In this document: one piece after another, positions 11,861-20,997 of the stretch
Layout of the letters: every line of letters begins with the position of its first letter
Position numbering within the stretch: the first letter of the stretch is position 1
DNA from: Methylocapsa acidiphila B2
Lineage (GTDB): Bacteria > Pseudomonadota > Alphaproteobacteria > Rhizobiales > Beijerinckiaceae
Direction: 5' to 3'
NCBI RefSeq assembly: GCF_000427445.1
Contig: NZ_KE386496.1
Coordinates: forward strand, 2,088,506 to 2,152,505
Length of the DNA: 64,000 nt
Notes under the pieces: generated by a model
What the model saw: only the letters and a program-made list of their open reading frames with translations
Database searches by the model: none
What the model was told of the DNA's origin: nothing
Translations under genes and position numbers: made by a program

Positions 11861-12697
11861 CTATTTCGCTGACGGACGCCGCGGACCGCGCGGCGCAGCC
11901 GCCGCTTCGTCGCGTTTAGCGTTGGTGAGCTTGGCTCGGCTGAATTGAGACTTCACGCCGGCCGGCAGAAGCGGCTTGGCCTTGGTCTCCTTGAGCGCGG
12001 CGAAACGGCCGGGTCCGCGCGCCGGCCTCGGCGGTTCCGCCCTCTCGGCGTCCGAGGCGCGGCCGTCCGCCTCGGCTTCCATTTCTGCGTCCGCGTCCGC
12101 GTCCTCGGCCTCCTTGGCCGCGCGCAGAGACTGTCGAATCAAAGCTTCGGTCAGGACGAGCTTCGCCTCGGCGAGGTCGTCGAGCGGAAGCAGAACGTCC
12201 GCGGCCTCACCGGGCTTGGCGTCGGTGCGCTCCAAATGCAGAACCGCCGCCGCGCCGTCGCCTTCGAGCGCTCCGATGAAACCACGAAAGCGCTTGCGGC
12301 CATCGACGCCGCGCGAAAGCTCGATGCGCGCGTCCTGACCCAGGGCGCGGCGGAAATCCGACGCCCGAACCAGCGGCCGATCGATTCCCGGAGAGGACAC
12401 CTCCAGCCGATAGGCCTGCTTGACTGGATCCTCGACGTCCAACGCCGGCGAAACAGCCGCGCTCACGACTTCGCAATCCTTGACATTCATCGCGCCGTCC
12501 GGCCGCTCGGCCATGATCTGCACCGTCATTCCGGCCTGCGCCGAAAGCTTGACCCTGACCAGCCGATAGCCGAGATCGGCAAGAATCGGCTGCACGATCC
12601 GCGCGATCCGAAGAGCCGTGCCGGTCTCCTCGACGAAACGCGGCTCGTCGAGCAAATTCTGCGTAGTTACGGTCGTGTCCCCGCGGTCCTGATCCAA
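11861..12697 (-). CDS. rimP: Ribosome maturation factor RimP with long C-terminal extension
   Basis: RimP is needed for 30S assembly. Residues 20-190 contain the two RimP domains, seen in [20 protein letters not shown], the acidic [20 protein letters not shown] and the motif [15 protein letters not shown] further tail of about 85 residues, Ala/Asp/Glu-rich then Lys/Arg/Pro-rich, exceeds the usual 150-200 residue family length; such tails are seen in Rhizobiales. It is first in the operon. Its leader carries a promoter at 12869-12897 and an intrinsic terminator at 12782-12813, so expression is probably controlled by attenuation. An in-frame GTG nine codons further on is an alternative start. 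Confidence 0.93.
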   Translation of the reverse strand: MDQDRGDTTVTTQNLLDEPRFVEETGTALRIARIVQPILADLGYRLVRVKLSAQAGMTVQIMAERPDGAMNVKDCEVVSAAVSPALDVEDPVKQAYRLEVSSPGIDRPLVRASDFRRALGQDARIELSRGVDGRKRFRGFIGALEGDGAAAVLHLERTDAKPGEAADVLLPLDDLAEAKLVLTEALIRQSLRAAKEAEDADADAEMEAEADGRASDAERAEPPRPARGPGRFAALKETKAKPLLPAGVKSQFSRAKLTNAKRDEAAAAPRGPRRPSAK

Positions 12698-12781
12698 GCC
12701 TGGTCGATCCCAGCCCGCCGTCCGCCGGCGTTTTGCTGCGGTCGCGAGACGAAACTGGTCCCGCGCCCTGCTTCAACGGCA

Positions 12782-12813
12782 ACAAAAAAGAGCGGGTCCG
12801 GCAGGACCCACTC
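12782..12813 (-). terminator. Intrinsic terminator/attenuator in the rimP leader
   Basis: Read on the minus strand, a 10-bp stem (GAGTGGGTCC / GGACCCGCTC, one G-U pair) with a TGCC loop is followed directly by six T residues. It lies about 85 bases before the rimP start and about 50 bases after the predicted transcription start. It would therefore end transcripts before the whole rimP-nusA-infB operon unless antitermination occurs. A rimP leader attenuator has been described in proteobacteria; this looks like the same kind of element. Confidence 0.8.
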
Positions 12814-12868
12814 TCCATAATCCGATCGTCTCAGTGAGACAAACGTCATGAGAAGGATGAATGACGCC

Positions 12869-12897
12869 TATATAGGGCCTTGGGCTCGCGCGTGCAA
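12869..12897 (-). promoter_or_regulatory. Sigma70-type promoter of the rimP-nusA-infB operon
   Basis: On the minus strand TTGCAC (12897-12892) is followed by exactly 17 bases and then TATATA (12874-12869). This is a near-consensus housekeeping promoter. Transcription would begin near 12862 and run through the attenuator hairpin into rimP. Confidence 0.7.
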
Positions 12898-13013
12898 GCA
12901 TCGCTGCGGGGCGCGCCGCTTTTTCGCTCGCCATCGCATCTGGCCGAAGAGCAAAGGCGCGTATGAATTAGGAGTGGACGAGTTGTCGTCCACAGGCGCG
13001 CGATCGCCGCCGA

Positions 13014-13970
13014 TCACAAAAGATATTGCCCGTTGATCGTCTGTCCCAGGCGATCATTGGCCTCGACAAATTCCGTGATGAATTCATGCAGGCCCTTGGC
13101 AAAAATATCTTTCGTCGAGACGCTCTCGAGGCGCGTCATCACCTCATGAGCCTGGGCCTGGGCCGGACCGGAGATCCCATAGGCGCCTGCGATCGCGTCC
13201 AGGAAGCGCACGATATTGCCGTAGCAGGCGATCAATGAACGCGGCATCTCGGGCTTGAGGATCAGGAGATCGGCGATGAGCCAAGGCTTCACGCTTTCCC
13301 TATAGACCCAATGATAGGCCGTGAGCGCCGACACGGCGCGCAAGATCGCCGTCCACTGGAAATAGTCCAGCGATCCCCCGACGGCCTCATCCTCCGGCAA
13401 CAGAACATGATATTTGACGTCGAGAATGCGGGCGGTATTGTCGGCGCGCTCGACAAAGAGGCCGAGGCGCGAGAACCAGTAGGCGTCGTTGCGCAGCATG
13501 GTTCGATAGACTGAGCCGTCATAGTCGAGCGAAGTCTTCTTCACGAATTCGAGGAAGCGCGACATGTCCTCGCGGTCGTAGCGGCCGCGTCCGACATGGG
13601 CCTTTTCGAAGCGCTTCAGCTCGATCCAGGCCCCGTTGATCGCCTCCCAGACCTCGCCCGTCAGCGCCGTGCGCACGGCCCGCGCGTCGGCGCGGGCGAA
13701 TTCGATGCAATTGCGGATCGACGACGGATTGTCTTGGGCGAAAGTCAGATATTCGACGACCCCCGCCTCCTCGACGACGCCGCGCGTCGCGCGATAGCCA
13801 TCCGCGGCGCCCGACGATTCCAGCGCGCTCTCCCATTCGGTGCCGGTTCCGGCATAGCTCGTCGGCAGCGCGGCGAGGCGCTGCGTCGCCTCGACGATTC
13901 GGGCAAGAAAATCGGCGCGCTCGACATAGCGCGCGAGCCAGAACAGATTATCGGCGGTGCGAGAGAGCAT
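13014..13970 (-). CDS. Alpha-E domain-containing protein (DUF403)
   Basis: The 318-residue protein is an all-alpha DUF403 (alpha-E) family member, recognisable from MLSRTADNLFWLARYVERADFLARIVEAT, then NPSSIRNCIEFARADARAVR and the late SRLGLFVERADNTARILDVKYH. In many bacteria this gene is paired with a circularly permuted ATP-grasp gene, as here. The function of the pair is thought to be modification or ligation of a small peptide-like substrate, but no product is established. The partner gene lies 136 bases upstream on the same strand. No transglutaminase-like or proteasome-like partner, sometimes found in such clusters, is adjacent. Confidence 0.92.
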   Translation of the reverse strand: MLSRTADNLFWLARYVERADFLARIVEATQRLAALPTSYAGTGTEWESALESSGAADGYRATRGVVEEAGVVEYLTFAQDNPSSIRNCIEFARADARAVRTALTGEVWEAINGAWIELKRFEKAHVGRGRYDREDMSRFLEFVKKTSLDYDGSVYRTMLRNDAYWFSRLGLFVERADNTARILDVKYHVLLPEDEAVGGSLDYFQWTAILRAVSALTAYHWVYRESVKPWLIADLLILKPEMPRSLIACYGNIVRFLDAIAGAYGISGPAQAQAHEVMTRLESVSTKDIFAKGLHEFITEFVEANDRLGQTINGQYLL

Positions 13971-14106
13971 TGCCTAAAAATTCTTCATTTTCATAAAACC
14001 GGGCTCCGATACGCACAAAGTTTTTGCGAGGCCGCCACATTCACTGATTCTTCGTGGTCAGACCTTGATCAATGGGTCTCGCTGATTGGATTTGCGCGCG
14101 CCGCGA

Positions 14107-15642
14107 TCATGCGGCCCCGGTTCCGCTTTGCAAAGGCGCCAGCTCATCGAAAGTTCGATCCTCCACGATCCAGGTGTCCTTGGTGCCTCCGCCCTGGCTC
14201 GAGTTGACGACGAGCGAATTTTCGATCAGCGCCACCCGCGTCAGCCCGCCGGGCACGACCCGCACGACGCCATTCGCGCCGGTGAGCACGAAGGGCCGCA
14301 AATCGACATGGCGCGGCGCGACTCCGGCGTCGAAAAAAGTAGGGCAGGTCGAAAGTGCGAGCGTCGGCTGGGCGATGAAATGCGCCGGATCCCGCGCGAG
14401 CTTGGCCGCGAAGTCCTGGCGTTCGGCCTTGGTCGCATGCGGCCCGACGAGCATGCCATAGCCGCCCGACCCCCCGACCTCCTTCACGACGAGATCGGCG
14501 AGATGGTCGAGAACATAGCGCAAGGCCTCGGGCTCGCGGCATCGCCAGGTCGGCACATTCTTCAGGAGCGCCTTTTCGCCGAGATAGAACTCGATGATTT
14601 CCGGCATATAGGTGTAGATCGCCTTGTCGTCGGCGACGCCGGTGCCGACGGCATTCGCGAGGGTGACGTTGCCGGCTTGATAGGCCCGCATCAGGCCCTT
14701 CGCGCCAATCACCGAATCGGGCCGGAACGCCGCAGGATCGAGGAAGTCGTCGTCGATTCGACGATAGATCACGTCCACCCGTTTCGGCCCTTGGGTCGTG
14801 CGCATGTAGACGACGTCGTCTTCGACGACGAGATCGCGGCCCTCGACAAGCTCGACGCCCAGCTTGTCGGCGAGGAAGGAGTGCTCATAATAAGCCGAAT
14901 TGTATCGGCCGGGCGTGAGGACCGCGATGGTCGGCTCCCCACGCGCGGCAGGCGCGACCGAGCGCAGGGAAGCGAGCAGAGCGTCGGGATAATTCTCGAC
15001 CGGGGCGACGCGATGCTCGGCGAAAAGGTCCGGCGCGAGGCGCATCATGACCTCACGATTCTCCAGCATGTAGGAGACGCCGGACGGCGTGCGGACATTG
15101 TCCTCCAGCACATAGAAATCGTCCTCGCCGGTGCGCACGACATCGATCCCGGCGATATGGACGAAAATATCATGTGGGACCTTCACGCCCACCATTTCGG
15201 GGCGGAATTGCGGATTGCCCAAAACGAGCTCCGCCGGAATCCGGCCCGCCTTGATGATCTCCTGGCCGGAATACACATCGGCCAGGAACAGATTGAGCGC
15301 CTTCACCCTTTGCAACAGGCCGGCCTCCAGAGAGGCCCATTCCGAGCGCAGCATAATGCGCGGAATGATGTCGAAGGGAATAAGACGTTCGCTGGCGTCT
15401 TTCACGCCATAGACCGAAAAGGTGATTCCGATGCGGCGAAACAAGAGTTCCGCCTGTGACCGGCGAGACGCCAGAAGCTCGGCCGGCGTGCCCGCCAGCC
15501 AGCGGGCGATCTTGCCATAGACGGCGCGAATCGATCCGTCCGCCAAGGTCATTTCGTCAAAGCACCGCCCCTCTTGCACGCGCTCGCGCTCCTCGAAACG
15601 ACTGGATTGGGCTTCGCCTACGGCGCTGATCAAATTCTGCAT
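14107..15642 (-). CDS. Circularly permuted ATP-grasp type 2 protein (DUF404/DUF407)
   Basis: The 511-residue protein belongs to the circularly permuted ATP-grasp family. Family signatures are FDIIPRIMLRSEWASLEAGL, NPQFRPEMVGVKVPHDIFVH, the motif VLEDNVRTPSGVSYMLENR, and VVKEVGGSGGYGMLVGP, a glycine-rich ATP-binding segment. The fold suggests ATP-dependent carboxylate-amine ligation. It is upstream of the alpha-E gene and probably shares a transcript with it. The first ATG at 15642 gives a normal N-terminus. The plus-strand open frame across this gene is its antisense shadow. Confidence 0.93.
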   Translation of the reverse strand: MQNLISAVGEAQSSRFEERERVQEGRCFDEMTLADGSIRAVYGKIARWLAGTPAELLASRRSQAELLFRRIGITFSVYGVKDASERLIPFDIIPRIMLRSEWASLEAGLLQRVKALNLFLADVYSGQEIIKAGRIPAELVLGNPQFRPEMVGVKVPHDIFVHIAGIDVVRTGEDDFYVLEDNVRTPSGVSYMLENREVMMRLAPDLFAEHRVAPVENYPDALLASLRSVAPAARGEPTIAVLTPGRYNSAYYEHSFLADKLGVELVEGRDLVVEDDVVYMRTTQGPKRVDVIYRRIDDDFLDPAAFRPDSVIGAKGLMRAYQAGNVTLANAVGTGVADDKAIYTYMPEIIEFYLGEKALLKNVPTWRCREPEALRYVLDHLADLVVKEVGGSGGYGMLVGPHATKAERQDFAAKLARDPAHFIAQPTLALSTCPTFFDAGVAPRHVDLRPFVLTGANGVVRVVPGGLTRVALIENSLVVNSSQGGGTKDTWIVEDRTFDELAPLQSGTGAA

Positions 15643-15843
15643 TTACTGTACCATATCCAAGACCCAATTTGCGCGAACCATGCGGGCGTGAGCCGCCGCG
15701 GCGGCTGAAGCGCGATCGCTCCAGCTCGCCCGTTCAAAGCGACGCGCGGGAAAATTTATCGGCTCGAAACACATTCGGATCAAAAATGCGGGTCGCCGCC
15801 TTCAAGATCTTGGCGCGGCCGCCGCCCAATCGGAGAGACGTCG

Positions 15844-16407
15844 ATGAATTCCATTCGCAGGGCCGCCCTCGCCGTCGCATTGGGCGCCGCCGCATTGAGC
15901 CCCGCCGCCGCGCACGCCGAGATGACGGTCGAGGTCGGCGGCGCGCCAATGTACCCCTCGCGGACGATCGTCGAGAACGCGGCCGCCTCCAAAGACCTTA
16001 GCGCGCTTTTCACAGGGTTGAAAGCCGCCGATCTCGTCGCGGCCCTGGAAGGCGATGGTCCCTTCACCGTCCTGGCGCCGGTCAACAAAGCCTTCGAGAA
16101 AATGCCGAAGGGCGCCCTCGACGATCTCATGAAGCCGGACAACAAGCCAGCGTTGACCGCAATTCTCGCCTATCACGTCATCCCCGGCAAATATTCCGCG
16201 GCGGACCTCGTCGCCGCGATCAAGAAAGGCGGCGGCCGGGCGACGCTCAAAACGCTTGAGGGGGAAGATCTCGCCGTCGAACATGACGGCCGCAAGCTGA
16301 TCATCGTCGACGCCAAGGGCGCCAAGGCGATCGTGACTATTCCGGACGTCAACCAAAAGAATGGCGTCATTCATGTGATCGATGCGGTTCTCTCTCCGAA
16401 GGGCTGA
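15844..16407 (+). CDS. Secreted fasciclin (FAS1) domain protein
   Basis: This 187-residue exported protein has a signal peptide (RRAALAVALGAAALSPAAAHA, cleavage after AHA at about residue 25) followed by one FAS1 domain. The two conserved FAS1 boxes are seen as GPFTVLAPVNKAFEKMP (H1) and the C-terminal NGVIHVIDAVLSP (H2), with YHV between them. FAS1 proteins mediate adhesion or bind ligands at the cell surface. A good ribosome site (GGAGAG) lies nine bases before the ATG. It stands alone, divergent from the ATP-grasp gene. Confidence 0.93.
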   Translation: MNSIRRAALAVALGAAALSPAAAHAEMTVEVGGAPMYPSRTIVENAAASKDLSALFTGLKAADLVAALEGDGPFTVLAPVNKAFEKMPKGALDDLMKPDNKPALTAILAYHVIPGKYSAADLVAAIKKGGGRATLKTLEGEDLAVEHDGRKLIIVDAKGAKAIVTIPDVNQKNGVIHVIDAVLSPKG

Positions 16408-16783
16408 TCCCGAAGCGGCTTCCATCCGACGCGCCGGCTTCTTCGGACCTATTTTCACCTGAACTATATTTGCCCGTAGGCCGCAGATTTTGATTCTCGC
16501 CCTCAGGAATGCCATAAAAGCGGTCGTTGGCGCGTCGAGGCGTCGACCGTGTGGGCTGCGTCGAAAGGAAGGGCTGGAAATCGGAATTCCGCCGACGTCC
16601 GGCTCGGAACGATTTTGGGATATCGCCGTGCTGATCTTCGGTCGGCTCGGCTCGAGGTCAAAAGGCGATCTTCAGGAATTCGCGTGATCCAGCGGACTAC
16701 GCATCCGAGATGCGCGAGGCGTCTGGTTTTCGCGTGGTCTTAATGCGCTGCGGGTCCGCCAATTAAAGGTTCAGTGTGGCGAC
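16408..16783. other. Intergenic region, 376 bases
   Basis: Only short open frames (about 65 codons, Arg-rich) occur here and none looks coding. The region presumably contains the promoter of the downstream coiled-coil/cdd/deoA group. I see no clear terminator or RNA gene. Confidence 0.5.
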
Positions 16784-17860
16784 GTGATCGAACAAGCGAT
16801 GGTGTTCGCGCTCGGGTTCCTGATCGCAGGGTTGATCGCCCTTGCGATCGCGCCCGCATTCTGGAGCCGCGCGATCCGGCTGTCGCGGCGCCGAATCGAA
16901 ATGCAGATCCCGCTCTCGGCCAAGGAAATCCTCGCCGAGCGAGATTTGCTTCGGGCGGATTTCGCCGTCGACCGCCGCCGGCTCGAGCAGAAATTGGAGA
17001 GCTTGAACCAAAGCCGCGCGGGCGATCTCGGCGAGCTCGGACGGCGCGCGGCGGTGATCGCCGCTCAACAAGAAGACATTGCGGCGCTCGGCCGAAAATT
17101 CGCCGAGCAGGCCGCCGAGTTCACGGCGGCCCGACGCGCATTGGGCGAAACAAAGGCCGAATTTGCGGCGACGGAATCCGCTCTTTATAGCGCCACAGGC
17201 CTTTTCGAACGCCGAGACTCCGAATTGCGCGACGTCCAGGCGCAGCTTGCGGCCTCACGGGCCCAGACCGAGGCGCAGCGCCGGGCCGCGGCGGCGCTCG
17301 AGAACGAGGTCGCGGCGCAGAAAAAGCTCCTTGCCGAAAAATTCGCGGACATCGCGCAGCTCCAGCAAGACATTCTCTCGATCCGTCTCGAGCGCGACGC
17401 CGATCTCGCCAAGCTGAAAGCGACCACAGCCAAGCTCGCCGACCGCGAGGAAGCGCTGACCGCCTCGGAAAATCTCGTCTCGGACCTTCAGCGGCGAAGC
17501 AAGCAGCATATCGAAACCGCACGCGCCGTCGAACGCCGGCATATCGAGAAGATCGATCGATTGCGGGCGGCGGAAGCCGAGGCGCGCGACGCGCTCGCCG
17601 CCGCGCGCTCTCAATGCGACAGCCTGACGTTGGAATTGGCGGGGCTGCGGGACGCCGCCTCGGCGTCTCCCGAACAGGACGAAAATGCGGTCTTGCGCCA
17701 GAAAATCCATGAAATCGGCGCCGCCGTCATTCGAACGGCGAATCGCAAGGCCGACCGCACCCTAGAAAGCGCCGCGGCGGACGATGAACGCAACGAGCCG
17801 CCGGCAGGCTCTACGGGACGCTCTCTGGCGAAGGCGGGCGGAGCCGCCTCGTCCACTTAG
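16784..17860 (+). CDS. Membrane-anchored coiled-coil protein, function unknown
   Basis: The 358-residue protein has one N-terminal membrane helix (AMVFALGFLIAGLIALAIAPAFW, residues 5-27). A long alpha-helical, heptad-like region rich in Ala, Glu, Arg and Leu follows, from about residue 45 to 310, and then a Ser/Ala-rich tail. The segment after the helix (RLSRRRIEMQIPLSAKEILAERDLLRADFA) is a recurrent motif of Rhizobiales envelope coiled-coil proteins. It starts with GTG at 16784 and ends 19 bases before cdd, so the three genes may be co-transcribed. No enzymatic motif is visible. An envelope-structure role is only a guess. Confidence 0.8.
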   Translation: MIEQAMVFALGFLIAGLIALAIAPAFWSRAIRLSRRRIEMQIPLSAKEILAERDLLRADFAVDRRRLEQKLESLNQSRAGDLGELGRRAAVIAAQQEDIAALGRKFAEQAAEFTAARRALGETKAEFAATESALYSATGLFERRDSELRDVQAQLAASRAQTEAQRRAAAALENEVAAQKKLLAEKFADIAQLQQDILSIRLERDADLAKLKATTAKLADREEALTASENLVSDLQRRSKQHIETARAVERRHIEKIDRLRAAEAEARDALAAARSQCDSLTLELAGLRDAASASPEQDENAVLRQKIHEIGAAVIRTANRKADRTLESAAADDERNEPPAGSTGRSLAKAGGAASST

Positions 17861-17879
17861 CCGTTCAGGCGGAGGCTCC

Positions 17880-18290
17880 ATGAAATCATTAGAGGCGCTT
17901 TTCGCGGCCGCCGCCGCCGTGCGCTCCAACGCCTACGCCCCCTATTCCGGCTTCGCCGTCGGGGCGGCGATTCGGACGCCATCAGGCGCGATTTTCTCCG
18001 GCGTGAATGTGGAGAACGCGTCCTATCCGGTCGGGACCTGCGCGGAGGCCGGCGCAATCGCCGCCATGGTCGCAGCCGGCGAAAATCGGATCGCGGAAAT
18101 TCTCGTTCTCGGCGACGGGGAGGCTCTGGTCACGCCCTGCGGCGCCTGCCGTCAGCGCATTCGCGAATTTGCGCGCGACGAGGTCAATATCCATATCGCC
18201 GGCCCGAACGGGCTTCGCGCCAGCTTCACGGTCGGCGAGCTTCTGCCGCAGGCTTTCGGCCCCTCTCTCGCCGAGTCGCACGCGCCTTGA
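17880..18290 (+). CDS. cdd: Cytidine deaminase
   Basis: The homotetrameric zinc enzyme deaminates (deoxy)cytidine to (deoxy)uridine in pyrimidine salvage. The zinc site is visible as C54-A-E56 (TCAEAGAI, with the catalytic Glu) and P-C87-G-A-C90-RQ. YAPYSGFAVGAAI and NVENASYP are the substrate-binding motifs. The length (136 aa) is normal for the short form. The start at 17880 is fixed by a GGAGG site at 17871; the frame is open 32 codons further upstream, but that part overlaps the previous gene. deoA follows after 43 bases. Confidence 0.95.
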   Translation: MKSLEALFAAAAAVRSNAYAPYSGFAVGAAIRTPSGAIFSGVNVENASYPVGTCAEAGAIAAMVAAGENRIAEILVLGDGEALVTPCGACRQRIREFARDEVNIHIAGPNGLRASFTVGELLPQAFGPSLAESHAP

Positions 18291-18333
18291 CCTTGCCGCG
18301 TCGGTTCGAATCCTCGGCGTTGGAGCCACACGT

Positions 18334-19668
18334 TTGACCTTGCCGCAGGAAATCATCCGCAAAAAGCGCGACGGCGGCCGCCTCGAACGCGCGGAGATCG
18401 ACTTCTTCGTGGCCGGATTGACGCGGGGGACCGTGAGCGACGCGCAAGCCGCGGCCATGGCCATGGCGATCCTCCTTCGCGGGATGGAAAGCGGTGAATG
18501 CGCAAGCTTCACCCAGGCCCTCGCGCGATCCGGCGCAATGCTCGATTGGCGCGCCGCCGATCTGCCCGGACCCGCCGTCGACAAGCATTCCACCGGCGGG
18601 ATCGGCGATCTGGTGAGCTTGGTCCTCGCGCCCGCCGCAGCGGCTTGCGGACTTTATGTTCCGATGATCGCGGGGCGCGGCCTCGGCCATACCGGAGGCA
18701 CGATCGACAAGCTCGAAGCGATCCCAGGCTATGAGGTCGAGCCGGGCGCGGACAGGTTCATCGAAATCGTCAAAAGCTGCGGCTGCGCCATTATCGGCCA
18801 AACCCGCGATCTGGCGCCCGCCGACAAGAAGCTGTACGCGATCCGCGACGTGACCGCGACAGTCGAGTCGATCCCGCTGATCACGGCGTCAATTCTCTCG
18901 AAAAAGCTCGCGGCCGGGCTCGATGCGCTCGTCATGGACGTGAAGATGGGCTCAGGCGCTTTCCTGCCCTCATTGGCGGAGGCTCAGGCGCTGGCGGCCT
19001 CGATCCTCTCAGTCGGCGTGGAGGCTGGCCTCGCCATGCGGGCCTTGATCACCGACATGAATGAACCGCTCGCGTCGGCCGCCGGCAATGCGCTCGAAGT
19101 CGCCGTCGCGATCGATTGCCTGACGGGGAGACAAGCCGATCCGCGTCTTTTGGACGTTGTGTTTCGTCTCGGCGTGGAAATGCTTCTGCTCGCCGGAGTA
19201 GCGGTCAGCGCTCACGAGGCTGAGCGACGCCTGCGCGAGGCGATCTCGAGCGGGGCGGCGGCGGAACGCTTCGCCCGCATGGTCGCGGCCCTCGGCGGGC
19301 CCGCCGATTTCCTCGAGCGGCCGCAAAACCATCTGGCCCAGGCTCCGATCGTCAGGGCGGTTCATTCGCTTCGACCCGGTTTCGTCGGCAAGATCGACGC
19401 GAGGGCGCTCGGGCTTTGCGTAGTGGGCCTCGGCGGCGGACGACGGGCGGTCAATGAACCGATCGACCCCAGCGTCGGGCTCGACGCGATAGCCGGAATC
19501 GGCGCCGTCGTGGACCGGGAACGGCCCATTTGCAGAGTTCATGCGCGCAGCGAGAACGACGCAGCGGCGGCGGCCGAGGCGATCGTCGCCGCCTATCGGA
19601 TCGAAGACGCGCCGCCGCGCCATCCTCGCCCCGCCGTCATCGCTTGTCTCGGAGCGGCCGCGCCCTAA
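18334..19668 (+). CDS. deoA: Thymidine phosphorylase
   Basis: The enzyme phosphorolyses thymidine to thymine and deoxyribose-1-phosphate. Family motifs are LPQEIIRKKRDGGRL at the N-terminus, the signature STGGIGDLVSLVLAP, and GRGLGHTGGTIDKLEAIPGY, followed by AIRDVTATVESIPLITASI. The frame is open upstream to 18007 (inside cdd). A TTG at 18334, preceded by TTGGAG eight bases away, gives a 444-residue protein with the N-terminus expected of DeoA. It forms a pyrimidine salvage pair with cdd. Confidence 0.93.
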   Translation: MTLPQEIIRKKRDGGRLERAEIDFFVAGLTRGTVSDAQAAAMAMAILLRGMESGECASFTQALARSGAMLDWRAADLPGPAVDKHSTGGIGDLVSLVLAPAAAACGLYVPMIAGRGLGHTGGTIDKLEAIPGYEVEPGADRFIEIVKSCGCAIIGQTRDLAPADKKLYAIRDVTATVESIPLITASILSKKLAAGLDALVMDVKMGSGAFLPSLAEAQALAASILSVGVEAGLAMRALITDMNEPLASAAGNALEVAVAIDCLTGRQADPRLLDVVFRLGVEMLLLAGVAVSAHEAERRLREAISSGAAAERFARMVAALGGPADFLERPQNHLAQAPIVRAVHSLRPGFVGKIDARALGLCVVGLGGGRRAVNEPIDPSVGLDAIAGIGAVVDRERPICRVHARSENDAAAAAEAIVAAYRIEDAPPRHPRPAVIACLGAAAP

Positions 19669-19713
19669 AGCAATTCAAGACGCCGCGACGCCCAAACCGT
19701 CGGCCCCTCGCCC

Positions 19714-19744
19714 AAAAAAAAAGCCCCGGCTCATAGCCAGGGCT
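19714..19744 (-). terminator. Intrinsic terminator of the cold-shock gene
   Basis: On the minus strand a 9-bp stem (AGCCCTGGC / GCCGGGGCT, one G-U pair) with loop TATGA is followed by nine T residues. It lies 22 bases after the cold-shock gene stop. Confidence 0.85.
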
Positions 19745-19765
19745 CATGGGATATAATGTTGCGCT

Positions 19766-19975
19766 TCAGGCCGCGCGCAAATTGCCTGCAGAAGATTTGC
19801 CGGTTCGCTTGTCGGCGATCACTTCAAAGTTGATTTTTTGACCTTCCTGCAAGTGGCGCAAGCCCGATTGCTCGACGGCGCTGATATGGACGAACACGTC
19901 CTTACCGCCGTCATCTGGCTGAATGAAGCCATATCCTTTGTCCGGGTTAAACCACTTCACAGTTCCCGTAGTCAT
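19766..19975 (-). CDS. Cold-shock domain protein (CspA family)
   Basis: This is a 69-residue single-stranded nucleic-acid-binding chaperone. The RNP1 motif KGYGFI and RNP2 motif VFVHIS are present within the typical [16 protein letters not shown] start and [16 protein letters not shown]. The start at 19975 is set by family length and by AAGGAAA nine bases upstream; an 18-codon extension in frame is not needed. The gene is monocistronic, with its own terminator. Confidence 0.95.
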   Translation of the reverse strand: MTTGTVKWFNPDKGYGFIQPDDGGKDVFVHISAVEQSGLRHLQEGQKINFEVIADKRTGKSSAGNLRAA

Positions 19976-20258
19976 ATAGGCTTTCCTTAGGGTCGTAATA
20001 GAGCTGGCGCCGCGGATTGCGAGCGCCATTGCATATTGTCGTTTTCAAGAGGGGTCGTCAGCAGACGCAAAGATGCGGGCCAAGTCATCGGCAAAAACAC
20101 GACAGTGGATAACATAAGTCACGATCGAGACCAAAACAAGGGGCGCGGCGCCGCATGTCCGATCTTGAAAGAATTTTCTACAAAAAGCCCCACTCCGCGA
20201 TTGTTTAGAATAACTCCAACAGCCTGATTGTACGCCGCTCGATTGATATTCTGGCGAT

Positions 20259-20762
20259 TTAGATCAGGGCGATCAGCCCCTTGAGCAAGGAAAGCGGCGT
20301 CGGCGGGCAGCCGGGAATGTAAAGATCGACCGGGACCACGGCCGATACTCCGCCGATACAGGCGTAGCTCCCGGCGAACACGCCCCCGTCAAAGGCGCAA
20401 TCGCCCGCCGCCACCACCCATTTGGGCGCCGGCGTCGCCTGATAGGTTCGCGCCAGGGCTTCTTCCATGTTTTTCGTCGCGGGCCCGGTCACGAGAAGAA
20501 CGTCGGCGTGTCGAGGCGAGGCGACGAAGCGCAGGCCGAAACGCTCGAGGTCATAGAACGCATTTCCGAGCGCATTGATCTCGAGTTCGCAGCCGTTGCA
20601 GGAGCCGGCGTCGATCTCCCGGATCGCAAGGCTTCGCCCGAGCCGCGCGCGCGCCTTACGGTCGACCTCGGCGGCGAAAGCCGCAAGCTCGGCGTCATCG
20701 GCGCCGGGAGCAGCCTCCGTGAGCGGGCCTTCTATCAGGCTTTTGAGCAAGGTCTTCCGCAT
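20259..20762 (-). CDS. Ehr/Hyf-like complex small subunit (NuoB/HyfI family, [4Fe-4S] protein)
   Basis: The 167-residue protein is the NuoB/HycG/HyfI-type subunit that carries the proximal [4Fe-4S] cluster. All four expected cysteines are present: C55 and C58 in AGSCNGCELEINAL, C122 in AAGDCAF, and C152 in YIPGCPPTP. The cluster is therefore probably functional even though the large subunit lacks the NiFe ligands. The ATG at 20762 gives the family-like start RKTLLKSL; a TTG 20 codons upstream is less likely. The gene follows hyfG in the usual order, but an antisense HAD gene lies between them, so it probably needs its own promoter or long read-through. Confidence 0.88.
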   Translation of the reverse strand: MRKTLLKSLIEGPLTEAAPGADDAELAAFAAEVDRKARARLGRSLAIREIDAGSCNGCELEINALGNAFYDLERFGLRFVASPRHADVLLVTGPATKNMEEALARTYQATPAPKWVVAAGDCAFDGGVFAGSYACIGGVSAVVPVDLYIPGCPPTPLSLLKGLIALI

Positions 20763-20997
20763 TGAGATAAACCACGGTTCTGAGGTCCAAAGCGGACTAG
20801 CGGCGCTCGCCCAAGGATTCAATTTCCCGACATATCATTCGCATAGTTTTCGGCTGCTAAGGCTTTAATAGAGTGAATCGCCGCGTCGCGCCCCGCGCCA
20901 TCATTGCAATGGAGCCGCCGGGGAGGAAAGCCTGCATCCCGAGGCGCAAGGCAAACTTAGAGTTCCAGCTCATTTTGATCGGACGGCTCATCGACCC

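Noticed and set aside
9605-11872. Plus-strand open frame of 755 codons across nusA
   Set aside because: It is the antisense shadow of nusA and ylxR in GC-rich DNA; it has no family motifs and no ribosome site.
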